From Brasilonema bromeliae SPC951 (GTDB lineage Bacteria; Cyanobacteriota; Cyanobacteriia; Cyanobacteriales; Nostocaceae), in assembly GCF_012912135.1 (NCBI RefSeq), contig NZ_QMEB01000037.1, forward strand, positions 239 to 32,975: a DNA stretch of 32,737 nucleotides, given 5' to 3'. A program made the translations under genes and the position numbers. The notes below the pieces were generated by a model. The model saw only the letters and a program-made list of their open reading frames with translations, was not told the origin of the DNA and did not search any database. Of the stretch, positions 1 through 8,014 are shown in pieces; positions within the stretch are counted from its first letter, which is position 1; each line of letters begins with the position of its first letter.

Positions 1-938
1 CGTCCTGTTCAGAAAGAAAACCAAATCAACTCGTTTCAATCCCTAATAGGGAGAAAGAGAAATTTCAACCAAGTGCCAGGTCTACGAGCCGCAGCAATTA
101 CCGTGTTTCAATCCCTAATAGGGAGAAAGAGAAATTTCAACCTTGGGCTTGCTCCCTACTGGGACGAGGGGGAGTATGGTTTCAATCCCTAATAGGGAGA
201 AAGAGAAATTTCAACTCATTGGCAGTCATTCACCTAGAACAAGTAGGTTTCAGTTTCAATCCCTAATAGGGAGAAAGAGAAATTTCAACGTTATAGATCT
301 AGAGATAGTCACAAGTCTTATAGTTTCAATCCCTAATAGGGAGAAAGAGAAATTTCAACGCATGGTTTGCACCCGATGTCTCCCCTGCGAAACGTTTCAA
401 TCCCTAATAGGGAGAAAGAGAAATTTCAACTATTGTATCAGGCAATAAAAAAGCTGCCACTCGCTGTTTCAATCCCTAATAGGGAGAAAGAGAAATTTCA
501 ACTAAAGAAAAGTTAAGGCTTAAAGCTGAAGAGAAAGGTCAGGTTTCAATCCCTAATAGGGAGAAAGAGAAATTTCAACCATATCTGTCTCCCCAGGGGT
601 CGGTTTCAGTGAGGTGTTTCAATCCCTAATAGGGAGAAAGAGAAATTTCAACTTTCCCTTGCGCCGCGAGTCGATTATGAATTGGGTTTCAATCCCTAAT
701 AGGGAGAAAGAGAAATTTCAACAAAACTGCGAGTTTTGATTTTCAATCATTAAGTAGTTTCAATCCCTAATAGGGAGAAAGAGAAATTTCAACGACCTAT
801 TGTGGGCGGCTACCGAGGGCTTTAGAGATGTTTCAATCCCTAATAGGGAGAAAGAGAAATTTCAACTGGTTTAAGCAACAGTTGCTGCGGTTCGATGAGG
901 TGTTTCAATCCCTAATAGGGAGAAAGAGAAATTTCAAC
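1..938 (-). CRISPR. CRISPR array, 13 identical 37-bp repeats, left end cut by window
   Basis: Thirteen copies of a 37-bp repeat begin at 33, 105, 179, 253, 323, 394, 466, 543, 616, 686, 757, 830 and 902. All read identically by eye. Each starts GTTTCAATCCC and ends AAATTTCAAC on the + strand. The twelve complete spacers are 33 to 40 bp and show no similarity to each other; bases 1-32 look like a thirteenth spacer cut by the window edge. The inner TCCCTAATAGGGA segment can pair with itself. The reverse complement of the repeat ends in GGGATTGAAAC, resembling the usual 3-prime crRNA tag, so I infer transcription from right to left with the leader at 939-1242. That the right-most repeat is not degenerate agrees with this. 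No cas gene lies within 31 kb to the right. Subtype cannot be set from the repeat alone; cyanobacterial type I-D or III families are candidates. Confidence 0.97.
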
Positions 939-1242
939 GGAGGTACTCAGAAAACTGCACCATATAAAGTTTTCAAGGTTCTAAATCGCGGATGATCTAA
1001 TGATAGCATGAAAAAAGTAAATTGATTGACAGGCAAATCGCTAAAATCCAGTCTAGGCAAGGGGCGCGGATGGGTTATCATCGAATATTCTCCAAAATCC
1101 TTGTACTGTAAGCAATCCAACCATTTTTTTCTTAACCCTTTTTTCTACACCTACCCATCCGCGCTATCGGCAAAGAAAATCATGTTATCACGAGGTTATT
1201 GACCACCCATCTTTACCAAAACAGCAGGCGCACAGCATGGAA
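939..1242 (-). promoter_or_regulatory. Probable CRISPR leader with 12-bp inverted repeat
   Basis: This 304-bp gap between the last repeat and the stop of the RNase gene has no credible ORF. It is AT-rich apart from a perfect inverted repeat, GCGCGGATGGGT at 1064-1075 and its complement at 1153-1164, separated by 77 bp holding two T-runs (from about 1125 and 1139). The position next to an undegenerate repeat suggests a leader for leftward transcription. The upstream RNase gene is also leftward, so its transcript could run into the array. The inverted repeat might be an integration-factor site, a large hairpin or a barrier to read-through; none of these is proven. Confidence 0.5.
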
Positions 1243-3309
1243 TTACATTGAATTTGCCGTAGGTTGCGCTTCTTGATAAATAATTTCTTGAAACTGAATG
1301 ACGTCTCTAAGAGGATCAGCATGAAAGACTTTCACTAACATCTGTTCGCCCAACTTCACAGAACGTTTAAATAACATTGGCAACTGCAAGCCTAAATCTT
1401 CTAACAAAATCAGCGCTAAACCACTATCTTCTCTTAACCACATCAGCACTGTTGCTTCCCAAATTTCATCAGGCTGACGGCGCAGATACTCTAAAGCCCA
1501 ATATCTATTAGTTTGCCGTTCTACCATTGTCACTTCTTGGGTGATTGAAGATACGGTCATCATGACTTCTTTCAATTGTTCGGCTGAAAAGGGCAACACT
1601 TCACCACGCAAATGTGCTTTCAGTTGAAAGTGAGTCAGCAAATCGCTGTAGCGGCGGATAGGAGAAGTTGCTTGAGTATAAGTATCTAACCCTAAACCAG
1701 CATGTCTGACGGGGCTAATGCTCATTTCGCTCTTAGGCATACAACGACGCATAGCGCAAGCCCGGACAAATCCTGCTGGCAGCTGTAGCAATTCTTGCTC
1801 CGGAGGTAACTCTGGCTGTGGTTGACCGCGAAAGGGCAAGGGGATGTTATACTTTTGACCGTAGCGGGCTGCAACTTCGCCAGCAACAATCATCATCTCG
1901 GCGACTAATTGCCGTGATGTGGAGTCTTGTAATATATCGATGCTGATATTATCGCCTTTGACTTTAATCATTGCCTCGGGCATGTTGATGCTGATTGCTC
2001 CTTGAGCATAGCGCCAAGCTTTGCGTCGTCGTGCCCAGTTGGCGATCGCCGCAATTTCCGATTCTGCCTCCACTCCCAAATCCAACACTTCATCAACATC
2101 TTCGTAAGTCAGGCGATATGTTGGTTTAATAAAACTTGGATGGATGCTATAATCTTCTACTGCCCCAGTATCATCCAAAATAATCCCAAAACTCAAGGCA
2201 TAACAGACTTTTCCCTGCACCAGACTCATTGGTCCTGTTGCCAAAACTTCAGGGAACATAGGAACCATGCCTGTGGGCAAATATACTGTGCTGCCTCGCT
2301 TTCTTGCGTCTAAATCTAACTCATCTTCTGGTATCAACCAGCGCGTCGGATCAGCAATATGCACCCACAACCGCTCTTTGCCATCGGGAAGTAATTCCCA
2401 ACTTAGACCATCATCTATCTCGGTTGTACTTTCATCATCAATTGTGTACACCTTAAGATGGGTTAGATCCAGGCGGTTGACATCTCTGTCTGGTGGATGT
2501 GATTCCAATCGCTGTTGCGACACTTCTAATACCTTACTAGCGAACTGTACCGGAATTGACGAACGACGTAAAAATAAGTTTTCATGGGGACTCCAGCTAC
2601 CCAAGTCCACTAACAGTTGAAAAGCACCTTGGGGGGTTGCGGGACGTCCCAGCATATTCATCGTTTCCAAGACCAATGCTGGGGGAGGATAGGCACGAGC
2701 TAGGGAATCATAGTTTAACCCTACACGTACTATATCAGCAACTAGAGCTGCATATTTTTCTAGGGCTTCTAGGCGGTGGCGATCATAGCGTTGCCACTCT
2801 ACTGGTTCACCCTTAAGCGCCTGTTCTACTCTTGCCAGGAATTCTTGCTGTCCTTTAGCTTTGAGTGCCTCTACCTCTAGTTGGTGTTTGCGTTCTGCCA
2901 CTTGAGCTGCACTTCGCGGCTCGTAAGCATCTCCCTTCTGTTTGAAGTAAATTTTATCATCTGATAATAAATAATACGCTGCGTAGCAATGAGGCGGTTG
3001 TGATTCTGAAAACAGTAGATTTGCCATCTCACAAGGCGTCACTGTTTCCCCACCTTCTACGAGTAATTCCCAAGCGACTTCTAAACTGGTGGGTTCCAAA
3101 TAAGGCTTGACTTCCTCTAAGAATCCGGGGATTTGCGAAGATTTGTAGGTTTCCCCAGTCACTGTGTAGGTGATTTGCCGAGGTGCGAGACTGTGGGATT
3201 GACCACGTTCATCTACCACAAAGAAACGACTTTTGCCGTCTGGGCGGTCTACTACACCCAAACGGCGATCGCTACCAAGTCGAAATTCAACTAGCGTCCC
3301 CTTCTCCAC
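1243..3309 (-). CDS. rnr: RNB-domain exoribonuclease (RNase II/RNase R family)
   Basis: Hydrolytic, processive 3-prime to 5-prime exoribonuclease acting in the cytoplasm in RNA turnover and tRNA/rRNA maturation. The 688-residue protein has an N-terminal OB/cold-shock-like stretch, then the RNB domain from about residue 280. The metal-binding signature TIDDESTTEIDDGLSWE gives D291, D299 and D300 as expected ligands; one position usually Asp is Glu (E297). Further RNB hallmarks are RLWVHIADPTRWL, GMVPMFPEVL and the conserved TSPIRRYSDLLTH near residue 560. The C-terminus is a short S1-like region without the long basic tail of E. coli RNase R. The start is GTG with GAGG just upstream; no in-frame ATG lies close by. 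It follows rpmG-rpsR, an order common in cyanobacteria, which suggests co-transcription. Cyanobacterial copies are variously named rnb, rnr or vacB, so the symbol is less certain than the function. Confidence 0.93.
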   Translation of the reverse strand: MEKGTLVEFRLGSDRRLGVVDRPDGKSRFFVVDERGQSHSLAPRQITYTVTGETYKSSQIPGFLEEVKPYLEPTSLEVAWELLVEGGETVTPCEMANLLFSESQPPHCYAAYYLLSDDKIYFKQKGDAYEPRSAAQVAERKHQLEVEALKAKGQQEFLARVEQALKGEPVEWQRYDRHRLEALEKYAALVADIVRVGLNYDSLARAYPPPALVLETMNMLGRPATPQGAFQLLVDLGSWSPHENLFLRRSSIPVQFASKVLEVSQQRLESHPPDRDVNRLDLTHLKVYTIDDESTTEIDDGLSWELLPDGKERLWVHIADPTRWLIPEDELDLDARKRGSTVYLPTGMVPMFPEVLATGPMSLVQGKVCYALSFGIILDDTGAVEDYSIHPSFIKPTYRLTYEDVDEVLDLGVEAESEIAAIANWARRRKAWRYAQGAISINMPEAMIKVKGDNISIDILQDSTSRQLVAEMMIVAGEVAARYGQKYNIPLPFRGQPQPELPPEQELLQLPAGFVRACAMRRCMPKSEMSISPVRHAGLGLDTYTQATSPIRRYSDLLTHFQLKAHLRGEVLPFSAEQLKEVMMTVSSITQEVTMVERQTNRYWALEYLRRQPDEIWEATVLMWLREDSGLALILLEDLGLQLPMLFKRSVKLGEQMLVKVFHADPLRDVIQFQEIIYQEAQPTANSM

Positions 3310-3353
3310 AAGCCTCGCAATGATTTATATTCAGAATTTTTATTTTGGATTTT

Positions 3354-3374
3354 AGTTAGGAGTTAGGAGTTAGG
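3354..3374. repeat. Heptanucleotide tandem repeat, AGTTAGG x3
   Basis: Three perfect AGTTAGG units lie between the RNase gene and rpsR. They are followed at 3380-3414 by loosely heptameric ACTCATT/ACTCTTA-type sequence on the same strand. This is the short tandemly repeated repetitive (STRR) type known from heterocyst-forming cyanobacteria. Confidence 0.8.
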
Positions 3375-3417
3375 AGTCAATTACTCATTACTCTTAACTC
3401 ATCACTCTTAACTATTA

Positions 3418-3633
3418 TTAGCCTTCAGCATTGATAAACGGCAACAATGCCATAATACGAGCACGTTTAATCGATAATGTCAACTCTCGCTGTTGCTGAG
3501 ATGTCAGTCCAGTAATCCGTCGAGGTAATATCTTGCCTCGCTCAGTGATAAACTTACGCAGCAAATCAACATCTTTGTAATCGATTGGTTCTCCCGGCTT
3601 AATCGGAGATAGACGACGGCGATAATAGCTCAT
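3418..3633 (-). CDS. rpsR: 30S ribosomal protein S18
   Basis: Small-subunit ribosomal protein that binds on the platform as a partner of S6. At 71 residues it has the usual length. The family core is clear: a basic N-terminus ([15 protein letters not shown]), [19 protein letters not shown] at about 17-35, the LPRRITGL motif and the [14 protein letters not shown]-terminal helix. The ATG lies two bases after the rpmG stop, and its Shine-Dalgarno-like AAGGAA sits inside the last codons of rpmG, so the two genes are almost certainly one transcript with coupled translation. Confidence 0.98.
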   Translation of the reverse strand: MSYYRRRLSPIKPGEPIDYKDVDLLRKFITERGKILPRRITGLTSQQQRELTLSIKRARIMALLPFINAEG

Positions 3634-3635
3634 TG

Positions 3636-3830
3636 TTACTTAATTTCCTTGTGAACGGTATGTCTGTTGCAGTTCGGGCAGAACTTTTTCAGTTCTAGTC
3701 GATTGGTGGTGTTACGACGGTTCTTAGTCGTTGTATAACGCGAAACTCCAGGAGAGCGCTTGTCTGAATTTGTACGACACTCAGTACATTCCAGTGTGAT
3801 TATTATCCGGGCACCTTTACTCTTGGCCAT
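3636..3830 (-). CDS. rpmG: 50S ribosomal protein L33
   Basis: Large-subunit ribosomal protein of 64 residues. It begins [18 protein letters not shown] and ends [14 protein letters not shown]. Two CXXC pairs (C15/C18 and about C51/C54) show the zinc-ribbon (C+) form, as in cyanobacteria and chloroplasts. It is the first gene of the leftward rpmG-rpsR-RNase group. Its promoter must lie in 3831-4021, a region occupied largely by two heptamer repeat arrays. The ribosome binding site is weak. Confidence 0.98.
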   Translation of the reverse strand: MAKSKGARIIITLECTECRTNSDKRSPGVSRYTTTKNRRNTTNRLELKKFCPNCNRHTVHKEIK

Positions 3831-3864
3831 AATCTTACAAAACGTTGACTCTGACGAGAATTAG

Positions 3865-3926
3865 CAGTTATCAGTTATCAGTTATCAGTTATCAAGTACC
3901 AGCCGCAGTTATCAGTTACCAGTTAT
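3865..3926. repeat. Heptanucleotide tandem repeat, CAGTTAT
   Basis: Four perfect CAGTTAT units fill 3865-3892. After an interruption, two more perfect units and one CAGTTAC variant fill 3906-3926. STRR type, upstream of rpmG. Confidence 0.88.
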
Positions 3927-3953
3927 CAGGGAGGTTAAGAAATCGCTGACTCT

Positions 3954-4009
3954 GTTCCCTGTTCCCTGTTCCCTGTTCCCTGTTCCCTGTTCCCTGTTCA
4001 CTGATTTAA
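3954..4009. repeat. Heptanucleotide tandem repeat, GTTCCCT x7
   Basis: Seven perfect GTTCCCT units occupy 3954-4002, followed by one GTTCACT variant. The array ends 12 bp from the stop of the RDD gene, between it and rpmG. Same STRR class as the neighbouring CAGTTAT array but a different unit. Copy number is likely to vary between strains. Confidence 0.92.
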
Positions 4010-4021
4010 CACAAATGACTA

Positions 4022-4564
4022 TTATCTCATATTCCGCCGTGTTTTTTCAACTAACCGCTTAATTTTAATGTCAAGCGAATAGCCACGACGCGACGAAATG
4101 ATCATAGTCTTGGCATAGCGGTCATGCAAAGCTTGCCGCAGTTGGGTATCAGATAAAGCTGCACCACAGTCAATTGCCAACGGAATAAATAGCAGTATAG
4201 CAGTGGGATTACGTATGATGTTACTCAGAGCGATCGAAACCAGAAGTGCGCCAAGCCCAACTATTCCTTCTCGCTTCAAAAGAGATTGCAAATCAGGAAC
4301 TCTACCCCGTTCGATTTCTAACACCTTGATATCAAAAGCATAGCGCCCTAAACTTTGCCCCTGATTGTTGTAAGGTACAACAACCCGCAAAATTACCCAA
4401 GCAATAGCGAAAACTAGTATCTGAACAATTTGCACGCCGAGTTGAGAACTTCCTAATAAGGAACTCACTACCGAGACACAAAGGAAATCAATGCCTGATG
4501 CCATTCCTCTTCGCCCAAAATCAACCTTAGGATAGTGTTTGGGAGGAACTTGTTCAATAGACAT
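4022..4564 (-). CDS. RDD-family integral membrane protein
   Basis: A 180-residue protein of unknown substrate. The N-terminal FGRRGMASGIDFLCV carries the Arg...Asp pair that defines RDD proteins. It lies at the start of a first hydrophobic segment (about 24-42), followed by others at about 45-65, 100-120 and 120-137. YNNQGQSLGRYAFDIKVL is the conserved loop after the second segment. The C-terminal LRQALHDRYAKTMII resembles the family's final Asp-rich motif. The tail is basic and probably cytoplasmic. RDD proteins have been linked to ion or compatible-solute transport and membrane homeostasis, but nothing here fixes a role. It is separated from rpmG by the heptamer arrays and from the kinase gene by 70 bp. 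Confidence 0.85.
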   Translation of the reverse strand: MSIEQVPPKHYPKVDFGRRGMASGIDFLCVSVVSSLLGSSQLGVQIVQILVFAIAWVILRVVVPYNNQGQSLGRYAFDIKVLEIERGRVPDLQSLLKREGIVGLGALLVSIALSNIIRNPTAILLFIPLAIDCGAALSDTQLRQALHDRYAKTMIISSRRGYSLDIKIKRLVEKTRRNMR

Positions 4565-4634
4565 ATTTAAAATGCGTATTTATAGAGAGTTTGGAGGTTG
4601 GTTTTTTTTCCCTCTACTTTAATGTTAAAGTTAC

Positions 4635-6227
4635 TTACGCATTCTTTCCCGCAGAAAGCCGATGAGATTTGTGGTTCAAACTTTGTAAATCTGATCCACT
4701 TTCAATCAGTTCTAAGGACTGTGGACTTTGATGATTCAATGAAAGCTTGACTGTAAATGTTGTCCCGACTCCCACTTGGCTTTCTAAGCAGATCTGACCT
4801 TGATGCAGTTCGACACACTTTTTGACTATCGATAGCCCTAGTCCCGTTCCTGGAATACTACCCACATTGCTAGCACGATGGAAAGTTTCAAACAAAAGTT
4901 GTTGGTCTTTGATGGGGATACCAATACCAGAATCTTGGATTTGGAACGTGAGGGTATCATCTTGACAAATGACATCAAATTGAATTACGCCACCTTGAGG
5001 AGAATACTTGATGGCATTGGAAAGTAGATTAGTCAAAATGTAACGCAACAGATTTTCGTCCACAAGAACTGGAGTAGGTTTTCCCTGAAACCTAAAGATA
5101 ATTTGGTGTTTTCCATTTGCACTCAATTGCAAATTTTGTGTCAGTTCGCTACAGAAGTTTTGTAAATCTAGTAATGTAGGTTCGTATTGTAGTTTGCCTG
5201 CATCACTCTTGCCCCAAAATAAAACTTCATCTAATAATTGCTGCATCTGACGTATGGCAGTTTGAATTTTGCCAAAGTATTTACTCCTTTGCGGGTCAGA
5301 CAACTGATGGTTATATGATTCGAGTAATTCTATTGCTGTGCGAATCACGGACATCGGATTGCGGAACTCATGAGAAACCATTGAAACAAAGCTAGATTTC
5401 ATTTCGTTGAGTTCTCGTTCCTGTTGCCATGCTTTGATCATCTCTGCTTCAGCGCGTTTTTGCTCGCTAATATCCCAAGCTTCGACAATCAGTAGCACCA
5501 CTTTTCCAGTTTCATCTTTTAAGGGTCTGACGGAAAAGTCAATCCACAGCATCGCATCGTTTGCACCGCGTAAGTGCAATTCATGGCGGAGAGATTCACC
5601 ATCAGCAGCTTTGGCAATGATACTTTTCAACCACCCTGGATTTGCGGAAGATAAATTCCAGCTTTCAAGTTCCCACAACGGTTTGCCAACACAATCTTGT
5701 TGTTGAGTACCCCACAAATTTAGGGCAGATTGGTTCATTTCCACAATCATCCCCGAACATGTGACCAGCACTATCGATTGAGGTGTTTGTTTAAAAACTC
5801 CCCGCAAGCGATGCTGACATTCTTGTAGTTGATTAAGAATTTGTCCCCGCTCGATAGCATATCGAATAACATGCTCTAGTAACTTAGGCGTAATTTGTCC
5901 TTTTACCAGATAATCTTGTACACTATTAGCCACTGCTTGTAAAGCAATGTCTTCATCGTCAAACCCCGTTAGCACCACTATTGGGACGTTTGGTGCTGCT
6001 GTAGAAAATTTTGCTAAGGTTTTTAATCCTTGAGAATCTGGTAGAGAAAGGTCTAACAAAACTATATCAAAAACCCTTTTGCTACAGGCACTAAGCGCAT
6101 CACTGAGACGCTCCAAATGTACCACATGCCATTTTTCTTTGCCTAAATGCCAAAGCGTTTGCTGCAGCAACTTGGCATCGCTGGGATTATCTTCTACCAA
6201 AAGAATGTTAATTGATGCCTTATTCAT
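4635..6227 (-). CDS. Receiver-PAS-histidine kinase (hybrid sensor kinase)
   Basis: Cytoplasmic two-component kinase of 530 residues without membrane segments. Order: receiver domain at 5-125 (acidic pair E12/D13, phospho-acceptor D59 in VLLDLSLPD, Lys in DYLVKGQ); PAS domain at about 140-260; HisKA with H-box VSHEFRNPM (phospho-accepting H286); HATPase_c with N-box NLLSNAIKYSP, G1 DSGIGIP and G2 GTGLGLSIVKK. The H-box has Asn where Thr is usual. An N-terminal receiver followed by a kinase is a common cyanobacterial layout in which phosphotransfer into the receiver gates kinase output. No dedicated response regulator adjoins it, so the partner must be elsewhere. It ends with a polar tail. The kinase core resembles that of the scytonemin-locus kinase, suggesting common ancestry within the cyanobacterial PAS kinases. 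The signal is unknown. Confidence 0.93.
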   Translation of the reverse strand: MNKASINILLVEDNPSDAKLLQQTLWHLGKEKWHVVHLERLSDALSACSKRVFDIVLLDLSLPDSQGLKTLAKFSTAAPNVPIVVLTGFDDEDIALQAVANSVQDYLVKGQITPKLLEHVIRYAIERGQILNQLQECQHRLRGVFKQTPQSIVLVTCSGMIVEMNQSALNLWGTQQQDCVGKPLWELESWNLSSANPGWLKSIIAKAADGESLRHELHLRGANDAMLWIDFSVRPLKDETGKVVLLIVEAWDISEQKRAEAEMIKAWQQERELNEMKSSFVSMVSHEFRNPMSVIRTAIELLESYNHQLSDPQRSKYFGKIQTAIRQMQQLLDEVLFWGKSDAGKLQYEPTLLDLQNFCSELTQNLQLSANGKHQIIFRFQGKPTPVLVDENLLRYILTNLLSNAIKYSPQGGVIQFDVICQDDTLTFQIQDSGIGIPIKDQQLLFETFHRASNVGSIPGTGLGLSIVKKCVELHQGQICLESQVGVGTTFTVKLSLNHQSPQSLELIESGSDLQSLNHKSHRLSAGKNA

Positions 6228-6651
6228 AAAATAAAGTTATTTTACCGCTGTGAACTGAACTTGGGGTGGTTCTTCGCAGCGAAACATAATGACGACGTTA
6301 TTATAATGTTGAACTAGCTGTATGAATTGTGCTGTGTCAGTAGTCACTGTTGTTAAGGGTTTATCAGTAATAATGGCATTGCTTTATACAATCTTTATGG
6401 AAACTTTATTTAAAAATTCCTCCTCAGCAGCCGCAGTATAAAATAGTAATAAGTGAGAGAAAAGCTCTGAGGCTAGAACTCATTTAGTAATTAACCAGCA
6501 AGTAGTAAACTAATTGCTGCATCTACATTGACCTTTTCACAATGTAACTCATGTCGTCTAATGGGGTCGAGTTGAGACGATCTTGGTGTTTTGATAGTTT
6601 CAGTTTTGTGCTTGGAAAGTTTTTTGGTTAGGTTATTACGAGGGCAATATT
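6228..6651. other. Divergent intergenic region, kinase/moeA
   Basis: This 424-bp gap holds the promoters of the leftward kinase and of rightward moeA. It is AT-rich with no credible ORF. One short inverted repeat, TCGTCT at 6554-6559 and AGACGA at 6575-6580, lies about 70 bp before moeA. I see no known operator. Confidence 0.6.
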
Positions 6652-7920
6652 ATGCTATCAGTAAGCGATGCAGAAGGCATTATTTTCAATTTAGTACAAC
6701 CCCTGAATACTCAACAGGATACAGAATTGGTTGATTTGTTATTCGCAGGCGATAGCTTCGCTGCTGCGCTCTGCGCAGATCGCATTTTAGCATCTGAGGT
6801 GACTAGTCAACTAGATTTTCCCCACTGGGACAACTCAGCAATGGATGGCTATGCAGTGCGATACGAAGATGTACAGGATTGTAGCGAGGACAAGCCAGCA
6901 GTTTTAGAGATTGTTGAAGAAATTCCTGCTGGGGTTCAACCGAAATCTACTATTCAATCAGGGCAAGCGGCGCGAATTTTTACAGGTGCAGTCATGCCTG
7001 CGGGTGCAGATACAGTTGTGATGCAAGAAAAAACACGTAGGGAAGAAAATCGTGTGATTATCCTTACAGCCCCAAAACTGCAAGAATTTGTGAGAAAACG
7101 GGGAATGTACTACCGAGCAGGGACACAATTAGTACCAGCAGGGATTCCGTTGAAGGCTTCAGAAATTGCTGTATTAACTGCAGTTCAATGTACTCAACTG
7201 AAGGTTTTTCGCCGTCCTCGTGTTGCTATTTTCTCTACAGGAGATGAACTGGTGACACCTGACAAGCCGTTGCAACCTGGTCAAATTGTAGATTCAAATC
7301 AGTATGCCCTAGCAACTTTGATTCGACAGATTGGTGCCGAACCTATAATGTTAGGAATTGTTAAGGATAAACCAGAAGCACTCAAGGAAGCGATCGCTTA
7401 CGCTATTGCTCACGCTGATGTCGTAATCTCTTCGGGGGGTGTCTCTGTGGGAGATTATGATTATGTTGAGCAAATTCTAGAGTCACTGGGAGGCGAAATT
7501 CACGTTCGTGCTGTTGCGACCAAACCTGGTAAACCCCTGACAGTTGCTACATTTAAAAATGATCCACGTCCAATTTTGTACTTTGGTTTGCCAGGAAACC
7601 CTGTTGCTGCTTTGGTGACTTTTTGGCGGTTTGTACAACCAGCCATCAAAAAACTTTCAGGACTTGCTCATGGTTGGGAACCAGTGTTTCTCAAAGCGCT
7701 GACGCGTCAGGAGTTGTGTTCTGGTGGTAAGCGTGAAACTTATGTTTGGGGTCAGTTGTACGTCAAAAATGGAGTTTACGAATTTCAGCCAGCAGGTGGA
7801 CTTCAAAATTCTGGGAACTTAATTAATTTAGCTCAAACCAACGGCTTAGCTGTTCTACCAGTGGGTACGACACTTATTCCTGCTGGAGAAGAAGTGCAAG
7901 TCCTACAGGTAGGGTCGTAA
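6652..7920 (+). CDS. moeA: Molybdopterin molybdenumtransferase MoeA
   Basis: Inserts molybdate into adenylylated molybdopterin, the last common step of molybdenum cofactor synthesis, needed for example by nitrate reductase. The 422-residue protein has all MoeA blocks: FPHWDNSAMDGYAVRYEDV at about 58-76, PAGADTVVMQEK, FSTGDELV, the MPT-binding SSGGVSVGDYDYV at 260-272, KPGKPLTVA and GLPGNPVAALVTF from G312. The C-terminal beta-barrel domain IV is complete. The ATG has GAGGG 7 bases upstream. Oddity: residues 33-44 (GDSFAAALCADR) form an extra Ala-rich segment where relatives run directly from the preceding helix into a GRILA-type motif; it is encoded by a palindromic element (separate entry). 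moeA stands alone and converges with the phytase gene. Confidence 0.97.
   Translation: MLSVSDAEGIIFNLVQPLNTQQDTELVDLLFAGDSFAAALCADRILASEVTSQLDFPHWDNSAMDGYAVRYEDVQDCSEDKPAVLEIVEEIPAGVQPKSTIQSGQAARIFTGAVMPAGADTVVMQEKTRREENRVIILTAPKLQEFVRKRGMYYRAGTQLVPAGIPLKASEIAVLTAVQCTQLKVFRRPRVAIFSTGDELVTPDKPLQPGQIVDSNQYALATLIRQIGAEPIMLGIVKDKPEALKEAIAYAIAHADVVISSGGVSVGDYDYVEQILESLGGEIHVRAVATKPGKPLTVATFKNDPRPILYFGLPGNPVAALVTFWRFVQPAIKKLSGLAHGWEPVFLKALTRQELCSGGKRETYVWGQLYVKNGVYEFQPAGGLQNSGNLINLAQTNGLAVLPVGTTLIPAGEEVQVLQVGS
6749..6783. repeat. Palindromic element inserted in frame within moeA
   Basis: A 35-bp GC-rich stretch in an otherwise AT-leaning gene. It is bounded by GCGAT (6749-6753) and ATCGC (6779-6783) and contains a perfect CTGCGC-TCT-GCGCAG hairpin at 6764-6778. 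It resembles the small HIP1-related interspersed palindromes of Nostocales. It encodes MoeA residues 33-44, which interrupt a normally contiguous helix region. Insertion is inferred by comparison with the remembered family pattern; no alignment was run. Confidence 0.6.
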
Positions 7921-7930
7921 ACTCGTACAA

Positions 7931-7965
7931 AAAGACACAAAAACAGCAATACTCAATGTGTCTTT
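7931..7965 (-). terminator. Hairpin between convergent moeA and phytase genes
   Basis: AAAGACACA (7931-7939) and TGTGTCTTT (7957-7965) form a perfect 9-bp stem with a 17-base loop. Read on the minus strand, the stem runs into a short T-run, as expected for a terminator of the leftward phytase gene, though the gene's stop is 50 bp away. It may serve both converging genes. Confidence 0.5.
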
Positions 7966-8014
7966 GTGTCTACTCAACTTTACTGCTTGTGGCTAAATTC
8001 TAATGATGAAGTAC

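Noticed and set aside
143-448. Open frame of 101 codons across the CRISPR array
   Set aside because: It is made by the 37-bp repeats and spacers, with repeated SIPNREKEKFQ peptides; no ribosome site.
6228-6651. Riboswitch for molybdenum cofactor upstream of moeA
   Set aside because: Only one 6-bp inverted repeat is visible; nothing resembles the multi-stem moco RNA motif.
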